Assembly (NCBI GenBank): GCA_944739405.2
Contig: OX123186.2
Location: forward strand, 92,545,034 to 92,609,033
From: Euclidia mi
Taxonomy: Eukaryota; Arthropoda; Insecta; Lepidoptera; Erebidae
Direction of reading: 5' to 3'
DNA length: 64,000 nucleotides
The notes beneath the pieces were generated by a model that made no database searches, was not told the origin of the DNA, and was given only the letters and a program-made list of their open reading frames with translations. Below are positions 55,107-64,000 of this stretch, piece by piece (the first letter of the stretch is position 1; each line of letters starts with the position of its first letter). Both the position numbers and the translations under genes were made by a program.

Positions 55107-55514
55107 CATTCGTTTAACACATTTTATACATACATATTTATACGGATATGTGAGCGCGATGTTGTGACACTACCCTTGTAAAACATACATAGAACTAGTG
55201 GTAAATTTCCTATAACTGTTTCCCATTAGTTCTATTCTTCTCATTAAGTTGTGCTAATAGAACTAGTGGGAAAAAAGTATCACTAGTTCTATCATAGAAC
55301 TGTTCAATAGAACTAGTGGGAATGATCCGACAGCGCAAGGATGATGATGATGACGGGTCTTCAACAGTACCACAGATTATACCTATAATATACAAAGCAT
55401 TATAACCATTAGCAGTAATACCTAAACGTTTTATTCTCTAATTTATCTCCTTGTTGCACTATATCATCGTACTAGCGCTTGTCTTCGCTTGTCTAAAAAT
55501 ACAAAAACGTAAGT

Positions 55515-55870
55515 ACCGAGACCAACGAGGCAGTCGTATAGGCATAAGGGTTTGATGTCGAGTTTTTCGTTTCTACGCAAAGATGGTATTTGCATCGTGT
55601 TATCCCTTGGGGGTGGTGACACTTGTATTCTATGCCGTCAACCACACGGCAAAGTTCCTGAGATAAGCCGACATTATCTTTTAGCCCTTATAGCCTGTTG
55701 CTCGGCCCCAAAGGGTCGGAGCGTTATGTTATAAAGCCTATAGCCTTCCGGAATAACTGGGCTATCGTATACAAAAAGATTTTTTCAGATCCGACCGGTA
55801 GTTCCTGAGATAAGCGCGTTCAAACAAACAAACAAACAAACTCTTCCGCTTTATTATATTAGTATAGATA
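55515..55870. mobile_element. Repeat cluster (host repeat of the LINE, then Helitron-like tail)
   Basis: 55520-55655 matches both halves of the repeat interrupted at 19831-23296, showing the uninterrupted junction GTGTTATCCCTTGGGGGTGG. It is followed by TAGCCTATAGCCTT and CAAACAAACAAACAAAC. Confidence 0.65.
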
Positions 55871-56263
55871 GTGAAATTAGGGTCTCCAAAAATTAAATGA
55901 ATTCGTAATATATACAAAAAAATTAAGAGAGGATATTAAGAAGATATTTATAAAGTCCACTAGCTCAACATTGCAATTAACAAATTATTTACTCAATTTT
56001 GTGAGATTAATATGAAGTTATTTTTACATTACAGGTAATGCTTTTGTTTAACTTTCCTTATGAAACATTTAATAACATTAATTGTAGTGTAACTCTGTTT
56101 GGAAAGGTGTCAATATAAAAATTAATAAATTTAAAGCCTTAGCATATTTAATTAATTACATAGCCGAAACGTGTGCTTCTACTAAATGCAGGTTTACTTT
56201 TTGATATATCCGGCGTGTTAAAATAATTATATTATTTTTAAATATTTTTTTATTTCACCTTAG

Positions 56264-56442
56264 TGAAGTCCCGTCGAGGTAGAAACTTACTAAGTATCGG
56301 CGGTTATACATTCTGCGTGCAGAGTGTCACGGGGCAGCGAGCTAGATGGGTGTGCTCGACACACAAACACAAGAGATGCCGCACGACTGTCCACACGTTT
56401 TCCAAAGAAGTTATTAGGATTAATAATGTTCATGTGCACTAA
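56264..56442 (+). CDS. mod(mdg4): F14: FLYWCH terminal exon, short N-terminus
   Basis: Acceptor TTATTTCACCTTAG, phase 1, 58 codons: KSRRGRNLLSIGGYTFCVQS, then GQRARWVCSTHKHKRCRTTV, HTFSKEVIRINNVHVH and TAA 56440-56442. The first Phe strand is shorter than in F9 or F11. The second Cys is in KRC rather than KGC, and HVH closes the finger. There is no ATG before it, so it was found from its acceptor and phase. Intact. Confidence 0.86.
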
Positions 56443-57638
56443 GGGATTTCCTCTTGTAAGAAGCGTTTGACACAAAACGTTAGCTTTCCTACTTCTTCTT
56501 ATCTTCTGTGGCTTGTATCTAAAGTTTTATTTATATTTTGACTTTAAGAGTTTGTTAGTGTTCTTAAGCCTTCGAAAATGTTTATTAATTCATATGAATA
56601 ATTAACTTTATCATGAATTTGTATCTCCATTTTTATTCATTTGTCTCAGTAATTTTGGCTGTAAAATAACAAGATCACAAATTTTATTTTTATTGAGTAT
56701 ATGCGATTCGAAAATTTCTGTCAGTAAATAAATTTATATAAGCGATTGATTTGTACTCAGCAAAATAGCAGTTATAATACATCTGATCTATGTTCAGCTA
56801 TCTCACTTACTTCCCGTCTTCTTCCTTTTTCGTCTGCCGGCTCTTCAAGAAGCAGAGTAACTACATAATTATTGATTTATTTATTAATGCTGTGTTTATG
56901 TTTGTTTTATAATATTTTCTAATTAAGTGCTAAGTCAATACATTTGCTGATTAGAAATGTTTGTAAAAGTGTTAGATACCTCGCAGTCGGTTAAGAATAG
57001 TCATACATTGAGCTTTATTAGACTGACAAATGTATTGTATTTAAGTGAGATAATTAATGTTATTTGTATTCCTATATTGCCTTTAAAGGCAATATAGGAA
57101 TACAAAGGCTGACGATGATGATGATCATGATGATATTGCCTTATAAGATGTGAATGAAATATGTGTCTATTAAAGAGAGAGTTTATAAGTACATATTTAT
57201 TTCGTGTTAAGCAAAGAATTTGATCTGAATCAAAGATATTTAATAGCTTTCTTAAAAAAAAAATTATTGATAGTTTTTATGTGCTAACATTGACACCGTG
57301 GTAAAAAGGTACCTATGGTGGAATTTTTTGTCACGGTAACTTGTGCTAACCCTGTTGCCTGCTAGGCGTTAAATGTCAGGTGTAAGTATGATTCCACTCA
57401 TTTCACATTTCCAAAACTTTACTCGTAAGTTATCACTTAATTCTATGCAAGCGCTGCTAGTTAAACAGTAAAGAAAAAAAGAATCCAAATAAAATGTAAA
57501 AACAAAATGTACAATCAAAACTTAGTATGAGTTACCTTGTCTTGTCCATTTATCTTGTCCATGTCATCTTTCATCATCTTTTAATAGTGTTACTTGGTTG
57601 TTCTACACAATGCCTTACAATGTGACATTATTTTTCAG
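56443..57638. other. Gap before F15
   Basis: AT-rich. Contains a perfect palindrome at about 57070-57107 (TATTCCTATATTGCCTTT with its complement) and a GATGATGATCATGATGAT stretch. Confidence 0.5.
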
Positions 57639-57847
57639 TTCACTTTATAACATCTAGAAAAGGACACATATTACTGTGCTACCGTGGATATACGTACTTC
57701 AAATTCGTTCGCAAGAACAGAAAAACTCCTGGCCGTTCTTTCAGGGATTATTGGCGGTGTTCGACCCACCATGCTTAAGGATGTAAAGCCTCCGTCCGGT
57801 CGATACAAAATGTAGTTATAGAGGCTAGAGGTATTCATAACCACTGA
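57639..57847 (+). pseudogene. mod(mdg4): F15: FLYWCH terminal exon with nonsense codon
   Basis: Acceptor TTATTTTTCAG, phase 1. It reads HFITSRKGHILLCYRGYTYF, an extended loop KFVRKNRKTPGRSFRD, YWRCSTHHA, then TAA (57776-57778), then GCKASVRSIQNVVIEARGIH and NH to TGA 57845-57847 in the same frame. A single A to T change at a Lys codon just before the second zinc Cys explains the stop, and the rest, including the HNH end, is preserved. As it stands the product would lack half of the finger. The loop before WRC is the longest of all cassettes. Confidence 0.85.
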
Positions 57848-58275
57848 GTCAAACCAGTAATCAAATCTGTAGGAAAATAAAAAGAATAAGGTTTTGTTGC
57901 TAAGCACAGAACGAGCCATCTGTAAAGAATTGCCGTTATGTTTTTTTGAACAGATTCGTATTTTGTTGTGTTATATCCTCATTTATTTATTTTTTTGCTA
58001 ATTTGAGTAAAAAAAATCGTTAAAACTTTTTGTTACATCGGTTTACATTAACTGTTTGTGTATAACAGAAAAGAACAGTGTACATAAAATACAACTTAGA
58101 CTGTTTCTCCATAATATGTTAGATCGTTTTTCAAATCATTCATTCCAACAACTAAACGATGCTGTTGATATTTTTACCAGCGATAGGTAAATAAAATGAA
58201 AATGTACGTCAGCTATAAGATTTTGTAGTTATTCTTTTTTGGCTCTTGTGACCTATTTTGTGGCATATAATCCGA
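57848..58275. other. F15 3' flank
   Basis: AT-rich, no feature recognised. Confidence 0.4.
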
Positions 58276-58518
58276 CTGCCTCCGTGTTCCAGTGGATAGC
58301 GTATGCGACTGCTGATCGGTGGTCCCGGGTTCGATTCCCGGGTCGGGCAAAACGTGTTACTGGGTTTTTCCGAATACTCAGTAGCAGCCCGGAGTCTGGT
58401 GATGTGCCCGGTAACGGCAATAAGCTCGCCCCCTATTACGTGGAACCTAAAAATTCATGGCGAAATGTGGGTGTAATATTTACACCTCTGCCTACCCCTT
58501 CGGTGATACAAGCGTGAG
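58276..58518 (+). mobile_element. tRNA-derived SINE (family S1), best copy
   Basis: Head CTGCCTCCGTGTTCCAGTGG, B box GGGTTCGATTCCCGGG, body CCCGGTAACGGCAATAAGC, tail ACACCTCTGCCTACCCCTTC then CAAGCGTGAG. The tail is shared with the LINE at 19831-23296. Its ORF is not a gene. Confidence 0.88.
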
Positions 58519-58529
58519 ACTACATATCT

Positions 58530-58735
58530 TAATATATAAAATCCTTGCGTTACTGACTGACTGACAGACACGCTACAGCCGAAACTATTGGGTGCAGGAA
58601 GCTGAAATTTGGCAAGTATGTTTCTTGGGGACCGTAGGGTAGCACTAAGAAGGGATTTCCTGAAATTCCCACGGGATCGGCCAAAACGGGTAAATTAAAA
58701 AAAAATGCAGGCGTAGCTGCTGGCGTCCTCTAGTG
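58530..58735. mobile_element. Repeat family T unit
   Basis: CCTTGCGTTACTGACTGACT to GCGTAGCTGCTGGCGTCCTC. It is the fullest forward copy, directly after the S1 SINE. Confidence 0.7.
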
Positions 58736-59292
58736 AACAATAAAAACCAACCACCAATCTGGCTTTCTGTGACGTAAAACGAACCATACGAGTATGTACA
58801 AATAGGTTGTTTTCGAAGTATTGTGAAGAAAACTTTCTTACCGTAACGACTGTCAAAGATCTTAATGGCGGTCGGGACCGATGGCTTAAGGTGCTCTCTG
58901 AGGCACGAGGAAAGCAATAATTAACAATTTAGCTGTGAGTCAGTGGTATTTTGTACAAAATCTGTCAAAGAATATTATGAGGCTAATTTATCCCTTCATT
59001 AAATGGTTAGATGATGTTGGCCTGAAAAACGTTTCTTTTTTGTAAAAATGTTAGTTGTAACTACGGAATTCACTTAATTTGTTATTTATGCTTTAAATAC
59101 ATATTAAATATGTATTAAGCATTTTCGTTAAGAAATAAATTGATTTAATTAAATCAATGTCTTTTTATAATAATAAGTAAGTATAATTATCTAAATTAGC
59201 ACCAAATATATTTTTTCCTTTAAGCCGTGCTATGTATTTTTCTTTTATAATTGACTACTTCCTTTTTCTTTTCATACGCACCTAACCTTAGA

Positions 59293-59845
59293 CATAGTAA
59301 AAACAGAATAGTAAGATAGCTTCATACAAATCGGCCGCCGCGCTGCCGCGCTGGTTTGAATGTACGCGTGAGTCGCCGGCGCCGTGTACGCACGCACTTT
59401 TCACGCACACAATCTCACGAGCGCGGCAAGCTCGGCGCGGATTCAGTACGGGATGCGCCGCGCGTCTGATCGAGCGCATTCATGTAGGTACTTCACTGCT
59501 CGCCCGCTTGAATTGTTTATATACATTCAGTTTTGTAATAAACGTTATTAATAATATACAATGTGTTAAACGACAGTAAATTTAACTTGTTACTTTTTCT
59601 CATTAAAAAAGTAATTTAGATAGTTATATAACGCTTAGGTAGTCAGTAGGTATTTGAGAAAAAATAAATTCAAACTTAAACTGTGAATTATTCAGCGCGA
59701 TCACATAAAAAAGCGGCGAAAAAGCGCGAGCGCCGACAAAACCGGCGCCGCGGTGTAAACAAGTGACAACCCGTGCGTCAACGCAGGAGTAGGCAATTAA
59801 CTCGCCGAGCGGCCTTAGCTAACCTACTATTCTGTTTTTACTATG
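59293..59845. mobile_element. GC-rich MITE with 21-bp TIRs and 7-bp TSD
   Basis: Ends CATAGTAAAAACAGAATAGT(A) and the exact complement TACTATTCTGTTTTTACTAT(G). Flanks CCTTAGA at 59286-59292 and 59846-59852 form a 7-bp direct repeat. The interior has CpG-rich blocks (GGCGCCG words). The minus-strand 63-codon ORF is not a gene. A TIR beginning CATAG with a 7-8 bp duplication recalls the P superfamily; this is tentative. Confidence 0.85.
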
Positions 59846-60082
59846 CCTTAGACTCAGCTGTTTTGTAACGGGTGCTATTCATTTTTGCCTGTTAACTAGA
59901 CATGCTATGCACCAATGCTCCAGAATGTGAAAGCTAAGCTAAGGAGATCTTAAAATCTACTTCAACACGATCTTAATATATTTATATTAAAATAAAAATA
60001 TTAATTCAGTTTTAATCAAACTTCTAAATTTCTGACCTCGCATATATTGTAAGAAAGTAATCTGAACCCTTTTTGTTTTCAG

Positions 60083-60252
60083 GAATAACTTACACTATAT
60101 CACAAAGAGGGTACCCGCTTATACGAATGGGTACATACACATTCTTTGCTAAGAACAAAAAGAAGATTGGAAACAGTGTAGGAACACGGTGGATTTGCTC
60201 CACACACCACAAGAAAGGATGTAAAGCGAACCTACTAACGATCAACAATTAA
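60083..60252 (+). CDS. mod(mdg4): F16: FLYWCH terminal exon lacking the closing histidines
   Basis: Acceptor TTTTGTTTTCAG, phase 1, 55 codons: ITYTISQRGYPLIRMGTYTF, then VGTRWICSTHHKKGCKANLL, TINN and TAA 60250-60252. WIC and GC are present, but the last strand and HxH are absent because the frame stops about 12 codons early. No HxH coding resumes in the next bases, so the end is truncated rather than simply interrupted. Zinc binding as a FLYWCH finger is doubtful. Confidence 0.75.
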
Positions 60253-61180
60253 ATATTGCAAACTGTAGCGCACATTTTAATCATTAAGAAAGTCATTTCT
60301 ACTAACTCGTAGACATACTTTAGGTTTATCATAGAAACACTTATTAATGTAAAGTGATACGTCTTGACTAAACGTCGAAGATTTCGGAACACATTGCAAA
60401 AGAGAAGAAGTGATGATGAAAAATCTGTTCCGAAGTCTCCTTTTCCTATTCAGGTGGAACGTGACTGTGAGACTCTTCTAAAGGCGTTTTGCCTTTGAAT
60501 AAAACCAATGCGGGATTCCTCCGAGACCCATTGAGAACTTCAGCGCCATTAGAACTACGCTAACCACATATCCGTATTTCTCCGCTTGCTCTATCAAGCT
60601 CTTCTTATTTGACCTCCGTCAAGCTTACGCTTACATTAGTTTCATACACCATGCTCTGATTTCTAGCTGGAACAGTGTAGTAGAGGTAATTAGATATGTA
60701 CTTGACAAAAATATAAGATAAGTTTTAGTATTTATTAGATATGTCGTAAAGATGTCATCAGCTTCAATATTGCATATTATGTATAGACTGCTTAGCTGAT
60801 TACATAGCATAAGTTGACGGTTGTATCCAAAACGTGAAATCCCGGGATTAATTCTTCAGTTGTATGAACGATTGATTTTTGTAATAGGATATGTACATCT
60901 TTGATCAATAAAATTAGGTTTCTTAGTATTATATTAACTTTCATATTTTTAAATAATTTAATTAAATATTTTCACCAAACATTTGTTTATTTTTACGGTT
61001 CACTTATCTATACAATTTACATTATTTCCAGTTAGCATGTTAACATGTTTACAATAAGAAGTTCAGTGTAATGCCCTCATGAAAGCATTGAGAAGTTTGC
61101 CTGATTTTGCGTTAAATTAATTGAGAATTAGTTTTAACTATTTTTTTTTATATTTAATCATATATTATTAAATATTAACG
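60253..61180. other. Gap, no gene seen
   Basis: AT-rich, without repeats or ORFs that I recognise. Confidence 0.45.
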
Positions 61181-61340
61181 AGGTACGCAATGTGGCTGGA
61201 CACGAAGCACTGAATATCCAGCTCAGTGACGTCCCTCTGGAGAGGTTCATATACAGTGATGGACTATGGCAGGCTAATGATGAAGAAGAACCTTTAATTA
61301 CGCGTGCAGGGTCTCCGCAACCCCAAGTCATTGTAATTCG
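61181..61340 (+). repeat. Repeat tail (same family as 53925-54090)
   Basis: GGACACGAAGCACTGAATAT and GGACTATGGCAGGCTAATGA match, in reverse complement, the element after F13. The 77-codon ORF over it is repeat-derived. Confidence 0.65.
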
Positions 61341-61551
61341 CAGCTATGTTTGGACTGCTATATATAGAGAGTCTAACCTTTTGCTGTTGTTTTGGGTTCG
61401 ATTCCAACACGAGATAATATTGTGAGGTCTCCAAATTTTTGTTTCGGGGAACTCACCCGTGTCATATGTTTCAGGCCTAGTGCAGAAATAGTCGTTTTTT
61501 AAAGAGAAAGATCATTCAAAATACTGTTTATGCCAAATGGTGATGTTCCAG

Positions 61552-61778
61552 GCTATACAAAGACCAGCAGTGGATTAAAAGCAACGAAAAGAGGAAGATG
61601 TTCTATCTGCCCTCGCTAACTCAACAGAAAAACAAGGATGAAGTGCCAGATGTGTTCAAAATATACTTGTTGTGATCATATTAAACAATTATTGTGTAAT
61701 CATTGCTTACAAAATGTTGAATTGAATAAAGACATTTATTTATCTTTTTATATTTATCTTTCTTTGACTGTTTTATGA
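61552..61778 (+). pseudogene. Z4: piggyBac-type ribbon terminal exon with nonsense codon
   Basis: The acceptor TGATGTTCCAG is followed by GC and then the frame YTKTSSGLKATKRGRCSICP, R, TAA (61617-61619), and without any shift LNRKTRMKCQMCSKYTCCDH, IKQLLCNHC. The order C-x2-C, RKTR-x-x-C-x2-C, C-x-x-H, C-x2-C is the Cys/His ribbon found at the C-terminus of piggyBac transposases. The CDH pair makes it closer to the transposon form than Z1-Z3. No transposase core is seen upstream. The acceptor and entry phase are those of the array. AATAAA at 61725-61730 follows. The stop removes most of the ribbon, so it is dead or needs readthrough. Confidence 0.75.
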
Positions 61779-61854
61779 AGCTAATAGCAATTAAAGACGA
61801 ATAATTTCAGTTACCTAGTTGTTAATTTAATTCGACTTTCGAATCCTTTTTTTT

Positions 61855-62642
61855 AGGGTTCCGTAGTCCACAAGGAACCCTTATAGTTTCGTCATGTCCG
61901 TCCGTCTGTCCGTCCGCAGCCTAGCTCAAAGACGCTTGGTGCTAGAAAGCTAATATTTGACATGAATATAGACATAAGATATTGCAACAAAACTGTAGAA
62001 TAAAATTCAGGAAAATATTTTTTTAAGGGTATCTCCCCTACATATATAGTGGGGTTGAATTTTTTTTTGGTTGAGTACCCCATCATGTGGGGTATCATTG
62101 GATAGGTTTTAAAAAAATATTATTAGTTTGCTCAAATCAATTTTCGACCAAGTGATTGGTTTGTCAAATATCAAGCTTTGAAGTGAAAAAAATTGTTAGA
62201 ATCAAGTGTCCCCCCCCTCTGCCGGCTAAACTATTAATTTGAAAGAGGTGAAAAAAATCACAAATGTAGTACATATAACGAATTTAAAAGGAAAACTATC
62301 ACGGCTAATTAGATATCACTAGTTTACGAGTAATCATCGGTTAACTTATAAATACCTATTTCTGTGAGCTTACATTGGGCGCGCTGGCTTAATCTTAAAG
62401 ATATACCTACGTACTTTGGTATGTAATGTACTACGGTACTACGTATGTATAGTAGTAGTATATCTTGGAAACCACATTTTATGTTTAAAATACATAACTG
62501 AATATACCTAGTATTTTTCTAAACAGAACTTAGGTTCTTATAATAGTGTTATTAAAATTATTTTTTCAGCAAAATAAACAGTCGGATTTTTTGTACATTA
62601 ATACCCTTTGCAGCAAGTCATTTTGGGCAACTACGGAACCCT
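61855..62642. mobile_element. TIR repeat with AGGGTTCCGTAG ends
   Basis: AGGGTTCCGTAGTCCACAAG starts it, and the complement CTACGGAACCCT closes it near 62642. No ORF. Words such as GTCCGTCCGTCTGTCCGTCC are typical of a widespread lepidopteran repeat. The sequence after 62642 (GCGTGGCCCGACACGCACTT) may belong to the same unit. Confidence 0.6.
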
Positions 62643-62758
62643 ACATTGCGCGTGGCCCGACACGCACTTGGCCGGTTTTTATATAGTAGCATATACTTGC
62701 TTTTGAGTTTGAGGCGTGTCGATTTTCTTAAAACTTTAATTTATATATTTTTTTGCAG

Positions 62759-62946
62759 TTACATTTGAGCTGTCACAGAAAGGGAACAAGCTTATCAATT
62801 ACAATGGCTACACGTTCTCGAAGAGGAAAGGTAACTGTGCGAAGGGGTCTTGGAGATGTTCGACTCATCACAGTAGAGGGTGTAAGGCTGCAATCATTAC
62901 CGTTGATGATGAGATTGTGCACATTAGACCGGAACATAACCATTGA
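62759..62946 (+). CDS. mod(mdg4): F17: FLYWCH terminal exon
   Basis: Acceptor ATTTTTTTGCAG, phase 1, 61 codons: TFELSQKGNKLINYNGYTFS, then AKGSWRCSTHHSRGCKAAII, TVDDEIVHIRPEHNH and TGA 62944-62946. It is complete, with WRC, GC and HNH, and is the last cassette of the window. The ORF from 62753 (MQLHLS) is in another frame and is a shadow. Confidence 0.9.
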
Positions 62947-63949
62947 AACATAACTTACATCATAAAAAATACGACAAAACCAAAGTACTTGACAACTACT
63001 ATCTATAATCTAAAAAAAATTAAAGGCAATACCAGAGTACTACCAAACAGCAATATCAATTTATGCTTATATTTATTTAACGGGTCTATATCGGAATCTA
63101 AAATAAATAAAGATGAATAAGAGGTGTTTGCCCCGATGTTTCGGCGAGAGTTAAGATCAAAAAATTACATTAAATTATCAATAAATAACACGATATAGAG
63201 AATAGGTATGTGTGAAAATTTCTTCTTTCGATATACAATACATACCAAGAACCTTTGTTTTGAGTATCCGATATTTCGACACAGTTGCACAATTTCGTGA
63301 TAATGATAGTAAGCCAGAAGGTTTAAAAACAATAATAAAACCTCAGATAAATAGTTTATATTTATCTAAGATCAAAACATTATTTATCTTTAAATTTCTT
63401 ATGATTCATATAATTATCTGAGCTGATGTGTGAAAACGTTTAAAAAATAGGACCATTAAATCTAGTTGTAAGTTAGTAGTCTTAAGTCACTAATGATATT
63501 CACATTAGGTAAGTTTTATATTAAAAAGGCATTGAGGCTTCCGCTTGGATCATTATACTTTTCTCAAGTCATTCTTAGTAGCTTCACAGCGAGGTTTAAA
63601 TAGCTTAGTAGACAAGGACAGATAAAGACAAGATCATGTATTAAAAGGTCATTATGTTAGGGATCTCTTCGTAGCTGCAAATATAGTACGTGTGTATATA
63701 TTTTTTATATATATATACAAATTAATGTCATCAAAAAAAAAAAAGAAAAAAAAAGTCATCATGAAATGTTTTACATGTAATAATATTACATCTCACTATC
63801 GAATTAAACTCCTTGTGTCAGGTATTGTAACAAGAATGCTCTTATACTTGTAGACTGGATACTCAATAAATTTTGTAATGTGTATGAAGTTTGGAATATT
63901 AATTTTACGCAATTAGATGATTCCCTATTTACGAACTTATTTTTTTTAA
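62947..63949. other. Gap after F17
   Basis: AT-rich. A foldback scrap (TTTAACGGGTCTATATCGG) is near 63075, and a TATATA/A-run stretch is near 63700-63760. No gene is seen. Confidence 0.45.
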
Positions 63950-64000
63950 TAGACTCACGCCTGTATATCCGAAAGGGTAGGCAGAGGTGTAATATTACAC
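63950..64000 (-). mobile_element. SINE S1 tail, running off the window
   Basis: GACTCACGCCTGTATATCCG, then GGTAGGCAGAGGTGTAATAT, is the reversed S1/LINE tail; the rest lies beyond the window. Confidence 0.7.

Noticed and set aside
61192..61425. 77-codon ORF before Z4 as a possible first exon of it
   Set aside because: Its sequence is the reverse of the repeat tail after F13; the coding look is repeat-derived.

Overview
The window looks like lepidopteran (moth or butterfly) DNA. It is AT-rich and crowded with tRNA-derived SINEs, an RTE-like LINE, MITEs, foldback elements and Helitron debris. It contains no complete free-standing host gene with a promoter. The host content is a long one-directional array of 3' terminal exon cassettes, all on the + strand. 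I count 17 FLYWCH zinc-finger cassettes and 4 cassettes carrying a cysteine-rich ribbon like the C-terminal domain of piggyBac transposases. Each cassette starts at an AG acceptor, enters in the same phase (two bases complete a split codon) and runs to its own stop. None has a convincing start codon of its own. This layout is the signature of the BTB gene mod(mdg4), whose shared 5' BTB exons are joined alternatively to many 3' exons. Those shared exons are not in the window and should lie outside it, most simply upstream of position 1 because every cassette points right. The gene assignment is therefore inference.

Layout: 1-2900 repeats; 2918-4507 three ribbon cassettes (Z1-Z3); 5058-5665 a GC-rich retroposon; 5895-14378 FLYWCH cassettes F1-F5 spaced by repeats; 14.4-24.1 kb a transposon graveyard with a broken Tc1/IS630-type transposase and a nearly intact LINE (19831-23296); 24181-29774 a multi-exon cassette with a 3.8-kb Gln/Asn/Ser-rich repeat exon ending in FLYWCH module F6; 35355-36899 F7 and F8; 37.9-40.85 kb a decayed Helitron helicase on the - strand; 42.7-60.3 kb F9-F16; 61552-61778 ribbon cassette Z4; 62759-62946 F17.

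If the mod(mdg4) reading is right, the genes work together through RNA splicing: a common N-terminal BTB part is joined to one cassette at a time, giving proteins that differ in their C-terminal DNA- or protein-binding module. The array shows birth and death of cassettes. Z1 has a 4-bp duplication, Z2 has lost its last CxxC, Z4 and F15 carry stops, F5 and F13 have homopolymer frameshifts, F10 has a homopolymer frameshift plus a SINE with an 18-bp target duplication, and F16 lacks the terminal histidines. The giant repeat exon has one in-frame TGA and a length that is not a multiple of three. Some of the homopolymer changes may be assembly errors.
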